DNA of 8,882 bases, from assembly GCA_017508505.1 (NCBI GenBank), contig JAFVYT010000002.1, positions 1-8,882 on the forward strand. Direction: 5' to 3'. Positions 1-6,235 of the stretch are shown piece after piece (the first letter of the stretch is position 1; each line of letters starts with the position of its first letter). The notes under the pieces are model-generated. The model had not been told where the DNA came from and did no database searches. It saw nothing but the letters and a program-made list of their open reading frames with translations. The translations under genes and the position numbers were made by a program. Source of the DNA: Clostridia bacterium (GTDB lineage Bacteria > Bacillota_A > Clostridia > Oscillospirales > SIG627).

Positions 1-636
1 GATGGGGCCGGGCTTACGGTGGTGCAGGGGTTGCATGGCGTTGAAGGTGTGCGTGAGGCACGAGGCACCGTTTTCAATGGCTTCGATTGCGGTGTCATAA
101 TCCGTATCCGTATGACCGATGGAGGCGATGACTCCTTCTGACGTGATGCGACGGATAAATTCCATACTTCCGGGCTGCTCGGGAGCCAAGGTGATCATCT
201 TCACGTTTCCGAAGCGACTGAATTCTTCATAGTCGGGGGCCTTGATGTAATCCTCGTTTTGTGCCCCCTTGTACTTGGGCGAAATGTATGGCCCCTCCAG
301 ATGGAAGCCGTGGATTCTCGTTCCCGGAAAATCTGTTTTTTGATGGGTCACCTCCACCAGCGTTTCCGCATCCATGGTCATGGTGGTAGGAAGCCAGGTG
401 GTGGTACCCTTTTTGGCCAAAAATTCGCACATTGGCTCAAAATTGCCGTCCAGCGCATCCATTCCGATGCATCCGTGCGCGTGTACCTCGATCATACCGG
501 GCACGACTCTGCGTCCATCGGCATCGATTCCCTTCAAGCCCTTTTCTTGGTTGACGGAAAGGATCTTGCCGTTCTCTGTTACGATGTTGCAAATCATACC
601 GTTGACGTTTGCGTTTGTGATGATGCTTCTGCTCAT
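1..636 (-). CDS. nagA: N-acetylglucosamine-6-phosphate deacetylase, N-terminal 212 residues (partial)
   Basis: This enzyme hydrolyses GlcNAc-6-phosphate to glucosamine-6-phosphate and acetate in the cytoplasm, the entry step for amino sugars from sialic acid, mucin or cell-wall recycling. The frame is open from the ATG at 636 to the left edge, giving 212 of an expected ~380 residues. Visible amidohydrolase-superfamily motifs are the metal-site HAH (residues 52-54), FHLEGPY (111-117, with metal-ligand Glu114), SIGHT (172-176, His175) and THTFNAM (195-201, His196). The later half, which should hold the catalytic Asp, lies outside the window. The HxH pair is the form known from many Gram-positives, in contrast to the Gln/Asn pair of E. 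coli NagA. The start is supported by a GAAAGG ribosome binding site about 7 nt upstream and a promoter just behind it. It is transcribed divergently from the AraC-sialidase pair, so that regulator may control it. Confidence 0.93.
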   Translation of the reverse strand, partial: MSRSIITNANVNGMICNIVTENGKILSVNQEKGLKGIDADGRRVVPGMIEVHAHGCIGMDALDGNFEPMCEFLAKKGTTTWLPTTMTMDAETLVEVTHQKTDFPGTRIHGFHLEGPYISPKYKGAQNEDYIKAPDYEEFSRFGNVKMITLAPEQPGSMEFIRRITSEGVIASIGHTDTDYDTAIEAIENGASCLTHTFNAMQPLHHRKPGPI

Positions 637-664
637 AGAAAAACCTTTCAATGCGTTTTTTAGG

Positions 665-693
665 ATTATATCACAAAAAAGAAGGATTGAAAA
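665..693 (-). promoter_or_regulatory. Sigma-A-type promoter for nagA
   Basis: Read on the minus strand there is a perfect TATAAT (665-670) with an extended -10 TG one base upstream (TGATATAAT). A -35-like TTTTCA lies at 688-693, giving a 17-bp spacer. Transcription would start near 658, leaving a leader of about 20 nt that carries the GAAAGG ribosome binding site. The weak -35 is compensated by the extended -10. Confidence 0.7.
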
Positions 694-748
694 GAAATAA
701 ATGTTTTTTTTTACCATTATTATTTGCATTTTTCAGTAAAAATTACAC

Positions 749-777
749 TTGATTTTATTACGGTTTTATGGTACCAT
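749..777 (+). promoter_or_regulatory. Possible promoter of the araC-sialidase operon, with a palindrome over the -10
   Basis: TTGATT (749-754) and TACCAT (772-777) are separated by 17 bp; each matches the sigma-A consensus at 4 of 6 positions. The -10 lies within the perfect 10-bp palindrome ATGGTACCAT (768-777). The word TACCATT recurs at 712-718, 60 bp upstream of the copy at 772-778. A weak promoter overlapped by a dyad would suit an activator- or autoregulator-controlled unit. The assignment rests on pattern only. Confidence 0.4.
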
Positions 778-789
778 TGTTCTACCTTG

Positions 790-799
790 AGGAGAGGAG
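790..799 (+). promoter_or_regulatory. Ribosome binding site fixing the araC start at 807
   Basis: Two tandem AGGAG words (790-794 and 795-799) precede the ATG at 807 with a 7-nt spacer. An in-frame ATG at 768 has no such site and lies within the predicted promoter, so the longer reading of the regulator is unlikely. Confidence 0.8.
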
Positions 800-806
800 A
801 AGTAAA

Positions 807-1709
807 ATGGACTATAAAAAGACAGTGCTTAGAAGGGATTTTCGCGTTGAGGATGTAATTTCCGTTCACTATTTTGAGTATACTGTCGATTTTGCATTTT
901 CCGGTGAGTTGCACGATTTTTGGGAATTTATCTATGCAGATAAGAATGAGCTTGTGATTACTGCAGACACCAAGGAGATCCTCGTTCCTCAAGGAAGTCT
1001 GTTTATCCATAAGCCTATGGAATTTCACAACGTTCGCAGCAACGGACACAATGCACCTAACTCTGTCATCGTTGCCTTTTCTTCGGATTCCAGGGAGCTG
1101 TACGAGATCGCAGGGCGTGTTCTTCCTTGTAACGATTCTGAGAAAGCGCTGATGGCGGGAATCATCGAGGAGGCGGTGCTTGCCTTTTCCACTCCGCTCG
1201 GAGATCCGTATACCGAAGAGCTGATCCGTCGTCGCAATTCCGCTTTCGGCTGCGAGCAACTTATCTCTAATCGCTTGGAGTCCCTTTTCATCCACCTGAT
1301 CCGCCGTTTTTCCTGCGCCGAGGCAGAGCTTGAGCAAAACGCGAAGGAGAACCTGCGCAGAAGAAAGGACGAGGAGCGTCTCCGTCAGATCTGCGAGTAT
1401 CTCCAGAAGAACATTGAGAAGGATCTCTCCTCCGAGGACATTCAGAAGCAGTTCTTTATCAGTGAGTCCTCACTGCAAAAGCTCTTCCAGCACAAGGTAG
1501 GCTGCGGAGCTATGCAGCATTTTCAGAGAATGAAGATCGACCGTGCTAAGCTCCTCATTCGTGAGAAGAGGCTGAACTTCTCCGAGATCAGCGAAAAGCT
1601 TCACTTTTCCTCCATTCATTACTTTTCCCGCAGATTCAAGGCCATTTCGGGGATGACCCCCTCTGAGTACGCACAAAGCGTTAAATCCATTTCCATTACG
1701 AAAGACTGA
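807..1709 (+). CDS. AraC/XylS-family transcriptional regulator with N-terminal cupin domain
   Basis: This 300-residue protein has the normal length and layout of one-component AraC sugar regulators. Residues about 35-95 form a cupin-type sensor: an HDFWEF start, a glycine turn before LFIHKP, and a following EFH. A linker rich in Arg, Glu and Lys (about 175-192) leads to the DNA-binding domain (about 190-293). Its first helix-turn-helix is near 208-229, the second is near 257-280, and the family signature GMTPSEY is at 282-288. The ligand is not readable from the sequence. It is followed after 19 bp by the sialidase gene and faces nagA across a 170-bp divergent region, so the likely role is inducer-dependent control of both units in response to sialic acid, an amino sugar or a related glycan. 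It probably acts as a dimer. Family assignment is secure; targets and effector are inferred. Confidence 0.9.
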   Translation: MDYKKTVLRRDFRVEDVISVHYFEYTVDFAFSGELHDFWEFIYADKNELVITADTKEILVPQGSLFIHKPMEFHNVRSNGHNAPNSVIVAFSSDSRELYEIAGRVLPCNDSEKALMAGIIEEAVLAFSTPLGDPYTEELIRRRNSAFGCEQLISNRLESLFIHLIRRFSCAEAELEQNAKENLRRRKDEERLRQICEYLQKNIEKDLSSEDIQKQFFISESSLQKLFQHKVGCGAMQHFQRMKIDRAKLLIREKRLNFSEISEKLHFSSIHYFSRRFKAISGMTPSEYAQSVKSISITKD

Positions 1710-1728
1710 AAAAAGCGAGGTAATCCTT

Positions 1729-2784
1729 ATGACTATGACCGATTTGGAACCCTTCTTTCACGTGACGGAGCTTTGGTCTCCGAATGAAACCTTTTCCAAT
1801 CATCGTATCCCCGGGATGATCGTGACCCAAAAGGGAACTCTTTTGGTGTATTGCGAGGCCAGAAGGGAAGCGAGCGACTGGGCCCTGATGGACGTTCTCC
1901 TTCAGCGCTCCGAGGATCACGGAAAGACCTTTGGGGAGAAGCTTGTGTTGGCCAAGGGCACCGAGGAGCGTCCCACAGTCAACAACCCGGTAATGGTTCA
2001 GGACAAGAACGGTCGCATTCACTTTCTGTATTGTGAGGATTACGCTACTTGCGGCGGCCGCGTTCTGCGTCGCTTCAGCGACGATGACGGTCTGACCTGG
2101 TCGGAGCCCGTGGATTCGACGAGCTCCACTCTTCCGGAGTACCGCAATGCCTTTGCTCTCGGTCCGGGGCACGGCGTATGCACCCCCGACGGGACCCTGG
2201 TGATCCCCGTTTGGATGGTGCCAAAGCGCTTTTGCGAGCCGATGAGCTTTCATAAGCCCTCGGAGATATCTACCCTTTACAGCACCGACAACGGAGAGAC
2301 TTGGGCCATCGGAGAGCTTTTGAGAAACAGCTCCGAGGTTGTCAATCCCAACGAGACCTCTGTGGCTCTGACCTCCGACGGAAGAGTCCATCTGAATATC
2401 CGTCAGCTTGGTACCCATCGGGTGAAGGCCTACAGCCGAAGCGGCTATTCGAGCTGGGAGGGGTACGCTCCCGACTATAACCTGCCCGATCCCCGCTGCT
2501 ACGGCAGCGTGACCTCTTATCAGGACGGTGCCCATCCGTACCTGATGCTTTTTGCCAATTGCAACTGCCAGACCGAGCGGAAAAACGTTACGGTGCGCGC
2601 CAGCCTTGACGATGGCTTGACCTATCCCATTTCTCGTGTGATTGATGCGGAGCGAGGCGGCTACGTGGAGTGTGCCGCAGACAGCCGAGCGGGCCTGATC
2701 TATGTTCTGTACGAGAATAACAAGGGGGAAACGGATCACCTCGCGGTCTTCAATCTCCCTTGGCTGATGCAAACCGAGGCATAA
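1729..2784 (+). CDS. Sialidase-like glycoside hydrolase (GH33-type beta-propeller), cytoplasmic
   Basis: This 351-residue protein has the sialidase six-bladed propeller pattern. Asp-box repeats (S-x-D-x-G-x-T-W/F/Y) lie at 61-68, 117-124, 185-192 and 292-299, with a degenerate copy at 236-243. Candidate active-site residues in family order are the RIP-motif Arg26, Asp50 as acid/base, Glu209, Arg225 and Arg284 as the rest of the arginine triad, and Tyr312 as nucleophile. The tyrosine context is GGYVEC rather than the usual YS motif, so substrate specificity is uncertain. Exo-sialidases release terminal sialic acid from glycans. There is no signal peptide, membrane span or carbohydrate-binding module, so it should act inside the cell on imported oligosaccharides. 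The start has a GAGG ribosome binding site 8 nt upstream. It is co-transcribed with the AraC regulator, and nagA lies opposite. A GH33-like enzyme acting on another ulosonic acid or glycan is an alternative. Confidence 0.83.
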   Translation: MTMTDLEPFFHVTELWSPNETFSNHRIPGMIVTQKGTLLVYCEARREASDWALMDVLLQRSEDHGKTFGEKLVLAKGTEERPTVNNPVMVQDKNGRIHFLYCEDYATCGGRVLRRFSDDDGLTWSEPVDSTSSTLPEYRNAFALGPGHGVCTPDGTLVIPVWMVPKRFCEPMSFHKPSEISTLYSTDNGETWAIGELLRNSSEVVNPNETSVALTSDGRVHLNIRQLGTHRVKAYSRSGYSSWEGYAPDYNLPDPRCYGSVTSYQDGAHPYLMLFANCNCQTERKNVTVRASLDDGLTYPISRVIDAERGGYVECAADSRAGLIYVLYENNKGETDHLAVFNLPWLMQTEA

Positions 2785-2786
2785 TG

Positions 2787-2818
2787 AAAAGCTCCCGATC
2801 TTCCAATCGGGAGCTTTT
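2787..2818. terminator. Bidirectional intrinsic terminator between the sialidase and cysK genes
   Basis: The arms at 2787-2799 and 2806-2818 form a perfect 13-bp stem (AAAAGCTCCCGAT with its complement) around a 6-nt loop, followed on the plus strand by CTTTTC. The A-run on one side and T-run on the other let it end both the plus-strand operon (stop at 2784) and the minus-strand cysK (stop at 2826). Confidence 0.9.
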
Positions 2819-2825
2819 CTTTTCA

Positions 2826-3755
2826 TTAGTCCTCAAAGAGGGGAGTGGAAAAATACCGCTCTGCGGTGTCGGGGAGGATGGTTACTACCGTTTTGCCCCT
2901 GCCGAGCTTTTTGGCAAGGCGGATGGCCGCCGCAACGTTGGTGCCGCTGGAGATGCCGCACATAATACCCTCGCGGCTTGCCAGCTCCTTGGAAACGCGA
3001 AGCGCCTCCTCATCCTTGATAATGCAAACGTCATCGATGATCCCTTGGTTCAGGATTTCGGGAATGACCCCGTCGCCGATGCCCATCTGAATATGGGTGC
3101 CAATGGAGCCTCCGGAAAGGATCGCCGCGTTTTCGGGCTCTACTGCCCATACGGTAAGGTTGGGATTGTGCTTCTTGAGCACCTCGCCGATTCCCGTAAT
3201 GGTGCCGCCGGTGCCGATACCGGAGCAAAAGCCGTCGATTTGGCCGTCCACGTCCCGCAGGATCTCCATCGCGGTCTGAGAACGCTGGATGGCGGGATTG
3301 GCGGGATTTTCAAACTGCTGAGGAACGAAGACCCTGGGGTCCTCCTTTTTCATTTTCAGAGCGAGAGCCAGGCATTCCTCGATGCAAAGACCGATATTGC
3401 CACCGTCGTGCACCAAAATTACCTCTGCGCCGTAGTGCTCCACCAGCTTTCTTCTTTCCACGGAAACGGAGTCGGGCATTATGATCTTGACCTGATACCC
3501 ACGAACCGCACCGACCAGCGCGAGACCGATCCCCTGGTTGCCGCTGGTGGGCTCAACGATCACGGTGCCGGGGCCGACCAGCCCCTTCTTTTCCGCATCC
3601 AAAATCATGTTAAAGGCGGTTCTCGTTTTGATGGAGCCGCCCACGTTCAATCCCTCGAATTTCACCAGGATGCGTGCGCTGTCCTCATCTCCGAGGTGGC
3701 GAAGCAGGATCATGGGGGTGTTGCCCATCGCATCCAGAATGGAGTCGCAAATCAT
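2826..3755 (-). CDS. cysK: Cysteine synthase / O-acetylserine sulfhydrylase family (PLP-dependent)
   Basis: This 309-residue cytoplasmic enzyme of the fold-type II PLP family is predicted to make cysteine from O-acetylserine and sulfide. The PLP lysine is Lys43 in GSIKTRTA, where most CysK proteins have KDR. The substrate loop is TSGNQ at 70-74, where the usual form is TSGNT. The phosphate-binding GTGGT is at 181-185 and the GISSG that contacts the PLP ring nitrogen is at 267-271. The C-terminal ILPDTAERYFST matches the family's DTGERYLST except for Gly to Ala. Length and order of motifs are those of CysK, but the loop changes leave open a related activity such as O-phosphoserine or another beta-replacement substrate. 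The ATG at 3755 has GAAAGG 9 nt upstream. It is a single-gene unit with its own promoter and terminator. No serine acetyltransferase gene lies in the window. Confidence 0.85.
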   Translation of the reverse strand: MICDSILDAMGNTPMILLRHLGDEDSARILVKFEGLNVGGSIKTRTAFNMILDAEKKGLVGPGTVIVEPTSGNQGIGLALVGAVRGYQVKIIMPDSVSVERRKLVEHYGAEVILVHDGGNIGLCIEECLALALKMKKEDPRVFVPQQFENPANPAIQRSQTAMEILRDVDGQIDGFCSGIGTGGTITGIGEVLKKHNPNLTVWAVEPENAAILSGGSIGTHIQMGIGDGVIPEILNQGIIDDVCIIKDEEALRVSKELASREGIMCGISSGTNVAAAIRLAKKLGRGKTVVTILPDTAERYFSTPLFED

Positions 3756-3790
3756 AGTCTATAACCTTTCAAAAAGTCATTATCTTATGT

Positions 3791-3819
3791 ATTATATCAC
3801 CTTTTTCGTCCCATTGCAA
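3791..3819 (-). promoter_or_regulatory. Sigma-A-type promoter for cysK
   Basis: On the minus strand TTGCAA (3814-3819) and TATAAT (3791-3796) are 17 bp apart, with an extended -10 TG (TGATATAAT). The start should fall near 3784, giving a leader of about 30 nt with the GAAAGG ribosome binding site at 3765-3770. The same -35 word, -10 word and spacing recur before thrH. Confidence 0.8.
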
Positions 3820-3832
3820 GATGAAAAGAAAA

Positions 3833-3849
3833 GCCTTTTGAAAGAAATG
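3833..3849 (-). repeat. 17-nt upstream element, copy 1 (cysK side)
   Basis: On the minus strand this reads CATTTCTTTCAAAAGGC and ends 13 nt before the cysK -35 box. A copy with one mismatch lies at 7668-7684 before the thrH promoter. On the plus strand it also ends 5 nt before the pfl -35 box, so it could serve as an A/T-rich UP-like element for either promoter or as a regulator site. Confidence 0.45.
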
Positions 3850-3854
3850 TGGAA

Positions 3855-3883
3855 TTGACAAAACGGCGGCGGTGTTGTATAAT
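3855..3883 (+). promoter_or_regulatory. Perfect-consensus sigma-A promoter for the pfl operon
   Basis: TTGACA (3855-3860) and TATAAT (3878-3883) both match consensus at 6 of 6 positions with the ideal 17-bp spacer. Transcription should start near 3890, immediately before the riboswitch. Such a strong promoter fits a highly expressed fermentation enzyme whose output is then set downstream by the RNA switch. Confidence 0.92.
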
Positions 3884-3890
3884 CATACTG

Positions 3891-3962
3891 TCCTTGCGAC
3901 TGACGGAAATAATAGAAGTAACTATTGGGGAACAAGGATCTATATTGCCGACCGTCTGGGCA
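3891..3962 (+). ncRNA. ZTP riboswitch (pfl motif) aptamer
   Basis: The leader folds as the known pfl RNA motif, which binds ZTP/ZMP (AICAR ribotides). P1 pairs TCCTTG (3891-3896) with CAAGGA (3933-3938). Inside it is the conserved GCGACTGACGG. A small hairpin pairs AATAG (3911-3915) with CTATT (3922-3926), followed by the conserved GGGGAA (3927-3932). After a short linker comes the second conserved block, CCGTCTGGGCA (3952-3962). The pseudoknot pairs GACGG (3902-3906) with CCGTC (3952-3956), perfect over 5 bp; the commoner family version is GGCG/CGCC, so this looks like a compensated variant. By family knowledge, ZTP signals shortage of 10-formyl-tetrahydrofolate, and ligand binding turns expression on. 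Here that would raise formate production by PFL. Confidence 0.88.
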
Positions 3963-3995
3963 TCCTGTTCCGCAGGGTGTCTATTTTTGTTTTTG
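3958..3995 (+). terminator. Riboswitch-controlled intrinsic terminator before pflB
   Basis: GGGCATCCTG (3958-3967) pairs with CAGGGTGTCT (3973-3982) in a 10-bp stem (including G-T pairs) around TTCCG, followed by ATTTTTGTTTTTG (3983-3995). The 5' arm reuses the TGGGCA end of the aptamer's last conserved block. Ligand-stabilised aptamer and terminator are therefore mutually exclusive: ZTP present should allow read-through, ZTP absent should stop transcription before the ribosome binding site. Confidence 0.85.
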
Positions 3996-3996
3996 T

Positions 3997-4001
3997 GGAG
4001 G
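3997..4001 (+). promoter_or_regulatory. Ribosome binding site fixing the pflB start at 4008
   Basis: GGAGG with a 6-nt spacer to the ATG at 4008. The frame stays open back to an ATG at 3849, but that codon lies upstream of the promoter and the intervening bases are the riboswitch, so the true start is 4008. Confidence 0.9.
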
Positions 4002-4007
4002 TTTTCT

Positions 4008-6233
4008 ATGGATTTTTGGCGCGGCTTTCGTGGTGGTAATTGGCAAAACGAGATCGATGTTCGGGACTTTGTGATGCAAAACGTTACCCCTTATGTGGGT
4101 GACGAGTCCTTTTTGGAGGGACCGACGGAGCGCACCCTTCGCCTTCGTGGGGAGGTGGAGCGACTCTTGGTTCTGGAAAACGAAAAGGGCGGTGTTCTGG
4201 ACGTGGATACCTCCCGCGTTTCCTCGCTTCTTACCTTCGAGCCCGGATACGTAAAGAAAGAGGATGAGATCATCGTCGGCCTTCAGACCGACAAGCCCTT
4301 AAAGCGCGCCGTCAATCCCTTTGCGGGCTATCGCAATGCGGTGCAGGCCTGCCGTGCCTACGGGTATGAGATCGGGGAGGGGATCGAGAACGAATTCCGT
4401 TACCGAACCACCCACAATACAGGTGTGTTCCGCGTATATACCGATACGATGAAGAAGGCGCGCCATGCGGGTGTTTTGACGGGCCTTCCCGATGCCTATG
4501 CCCGCGGCAGGATCATAGGCGACTACCGCCGCATCCCGCTTTACGGAATGGATTATCTCATTGCGGCCCGCCGTGCGGATAAAAAGCGCATCGGAGAGCG
4601 GGAGATGAACGAGGATACCATTCGCCTTCTGGAGGATCTGGAGCGACAGCTCGAGTTTATGACGCAGCTTGTGACCATGGCCTCTCAATACGGCTTTGAT
4701 ATCTCCCGTCCCGCGCAAAATGCGGTGGAGGCGGTTCAGTGGCTGTACTTCGGCTATCTCGGAGCCGTCAAGGAGCAAAACGGTGCCGCCAACAGCATCG
4801 GACGCATCTCTTCTTTTCTTGATATCTTTATTGAGCGTGATTTGCGAGAGGGTACCATTACCGAGTCCTTTGCGCAGGAGATGATCGACGATCTGGTTTT
4901 GAAGATGCGTCTGGTTCGTCATCTCCGCACTCCGGAATACAACGAGCTTTTTGCGGGAGACCCCGTTTGGGTCACCCTTTCTCTCGGCGGAATGGCAAAG
5001 GACGGCAGAACCCTGGTAACCAAAAACTGCTTCCGCTTTCTGCAGACCCTCTACAACCTCGGACCAAGTGCCGAGCCGAACATCACCGTTCTTTGGTCGC
5101 AGTCTCTCCCCGAGGCCTTTAAGCGCTTCTGCGCCAAGGTCTCCATCGATACCGACTCCATCCAGTATGAAAACGACGATTTGATGCGTCGCGACTTTGA
5201 GGATGACTACTCCATCGCGTGCTGTGTTTCCGCAATGAAAACAGGGAAGCAGATGCAGTTCTTCGGTGCTCGCTGTAACCTGGCCAAGGTGCTTCTGATG
5301 GCCCTCAACGGCGGCCGCGACGAGATCCACGGGGAGCAGATCGCCCCCGAGGGCAAGTGCTTCTCGGAAGCGTGCCTGAACTATGAGGAGGTTCTCGAGG
5401 CCTTCCGCAGCTATGCGGCTTGGATGGCGAAGCTCTATGTGAATACCATGAACGTCATCCACTATATGCACGACCGCTACGCTTACGAAAGACTGATGAT
5501 GTCCTTCCACGACCCCGAGCCGGAGCGTTTGATGGCCTTTGGCATCAGCGGCTTCTCCGTTTTGGCGGACAGCCTCAGTGCAATCAAATTTGCCAAGGTC
5601 TATCCCGTGAAGGATGAGCGTGGCTTGATCGTGGATTTCAGAACCGAGGGAGAGTTCCCCAAGTTCGGCAACGACGATGACCGTGTGGACGAAATTGCAC
5701 GCTGGATTTCCGAGTTTTTCTATTCCGAGCTTTGCAAGACTCCCACCTACCGCGGAGCCAAGCATACGTTGTCGATCCTGACCATCACCTCTAACGTGGT
5801 CTACGGCAAAAAGACCGGTGCCACCCCCGACGGCAGAAAGGCAGGCGAGCCCTTTGCTCCCGGTGCCAATCCCATGCACGGCAGAGACCTCGAGGGTGCT
5901 CTCGCCTCCCTGAACTCCGTTGCCAAGGTGGGTTACGATTGCTGTCAGGACGGCATTTCCAACACCTTCTCCATCACCCCCGCCGCCCTCGGTGCAAATG
6001 ACGAGGCACGGGTGGAGAATCTGGTGAATGCGCTGGACGGATATTTTATTCAGAACGCCCACCACCTCAACGTCAACGTGCTCAATCGGCAGAAGCTGAT
6101 CGACGCAATGGAGAACCCTGCGCTCTATCCCGGTCTGACCATTCGCGTCAGCGGCTATGCCGTCAACTTCAATAAGCTCAGCCGCGACAAGCAGCTGGAG
6201 GTCATTTCCCGCACCTTCCACGAGAAGATGTGA
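4008..6233 (+). CDS. pflB: Pyruvate formate-lyase (formate C-acetyltransferase)
   Basis: This 741-residue glycyl-radical enzyme converts pyruvate and CoA to acetyl-CoA and formate in anaerobic cytoplasm. The adjacent catalytic cysteines are Cys405-Cys406 in [12 protein letters not shown], the PFL signature rather than the single-cysteine pattern of glycerol or choline lyases. The glycyl-radical site is Gly716 in RVSGYAVNF, 25 residues from the C-terminus. Other PFL-specific stretches are visible, such as [31 protein letters not shown] and [11 protein letters not shown]. Length is close to the usual 740-760. It needs the activase encoded immediately downstream, whose ATG begins 2 nt after this stop codon. 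Expression is predicted to be governed by a consensus promoter and the ZTP riboswitch in its leader, linking formate supply to folate-dependent purine synthesis. The identification is secure. Confidence 0.97.
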   Translation: MDFWRGFRGGNWQNEIDVRDFVMQNVTPYVGDESFLEGPTERTLRLRGEVERLLVLENEKGGVLDVDTSRVSSLLTFEPGYVKKEDEIIVGLQTDKPLKRAVNPFAGYRNAVQACRAYGYEIGEGIENEFRYRTTHNTGVFRVYTDTMKKARHAGVLTGLPDAYARGRIIGDYRRIPLYGMDYLIAARRADKKRIGEREMNEDTIRLLEDLERQLEFMTQLVTMASQYGFDISRPAQNAVEAVQWLYFGYLGAVKEQNGAANSIGRISSFLDIFIERDLREGTITESFAQEMIDDLVLKMRLVRHLRTPEYNELFAGDPVWVTLSLGGMAKDGRTLVTKNCFRFLQTLYNLGPSAEPNITVLWSQSLPEAFKRFCAKVSIDTDSIQYENDDLMRRDFEDDYSIACCVSAMKTGKQMQFFGARCNLAKVLLMALNGGRDEIHGEQIAPEGKCFSEACLNYEEVLEAFRSYAAWMAKLYVNTMNVIHYMHDRYAYERLMMSFHDPEPERLMAFGISGFSVLADSLSAIKFAKVYPVKDERGLIVDFRTEGEFPKFGNDDDRVDEIARWISEFFYSELCKTPTYRGAKHTLSILTITSNVVYGKKTGATPDGRKAGEPFAPGANPMHGRDLEGALASLNSVAKVGYDCCQDGISNTFSITPAALGANDEARVENLVNALDGYFIQNAHHLNVNVLNRQKLIDAMENPALYPGLTIRVSGYAVNFNKLSRDKQLEVISRTFHEKM

Positions 6234-6235
6234 CT

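Noticed and set aside
768..806. A 13-residue N-terminal extension of the AraC regulator from an upstream ATG
   Set aside because: No ribosome binding site before it and it lies in the predicted promoter, whereas tandem AGGAG precedes the ATG at 807.
720..1337. A 205-codon minus-strand frame over the 5' half of araC
   Set aside because: No domain, no start signal, and it lies opposite a well-formed AraC coding sequence.
1696..2826. A 376-codon open frame on the minus strand, antisense to the sialidase
   Set aside because: Compositional shadow: it crosses the bidirectional terminator, lacks a start signal, and the plus frame carries four Asp boxes and sialidase active-site residues.
2760..3764. 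A 334-codon plus-strand frame across cysK
   Set aside because: Overlaps the terminator and the end of the sialidase gene, has no ribosome binding site, and the minus strand encodes a complete CysK-type protein.
3849..4007. A 53-residue N-terminal extension of PflB from an upstream ATG
   Set aside because: The ATG at 3849 precedes the promoter, and the extension would translate the riboswitch and terminator; GGAGG at 3997-4001 marks the real start at 4008.
4299..6221. A 640-codon open frame on the minus strand, antisense to pflB
   Set aside because: It mirrors the pflB codon bias, has no ribosome binding site or recognisable domain, and the sense strand is an unmistakable pyruvate formate-lyase.
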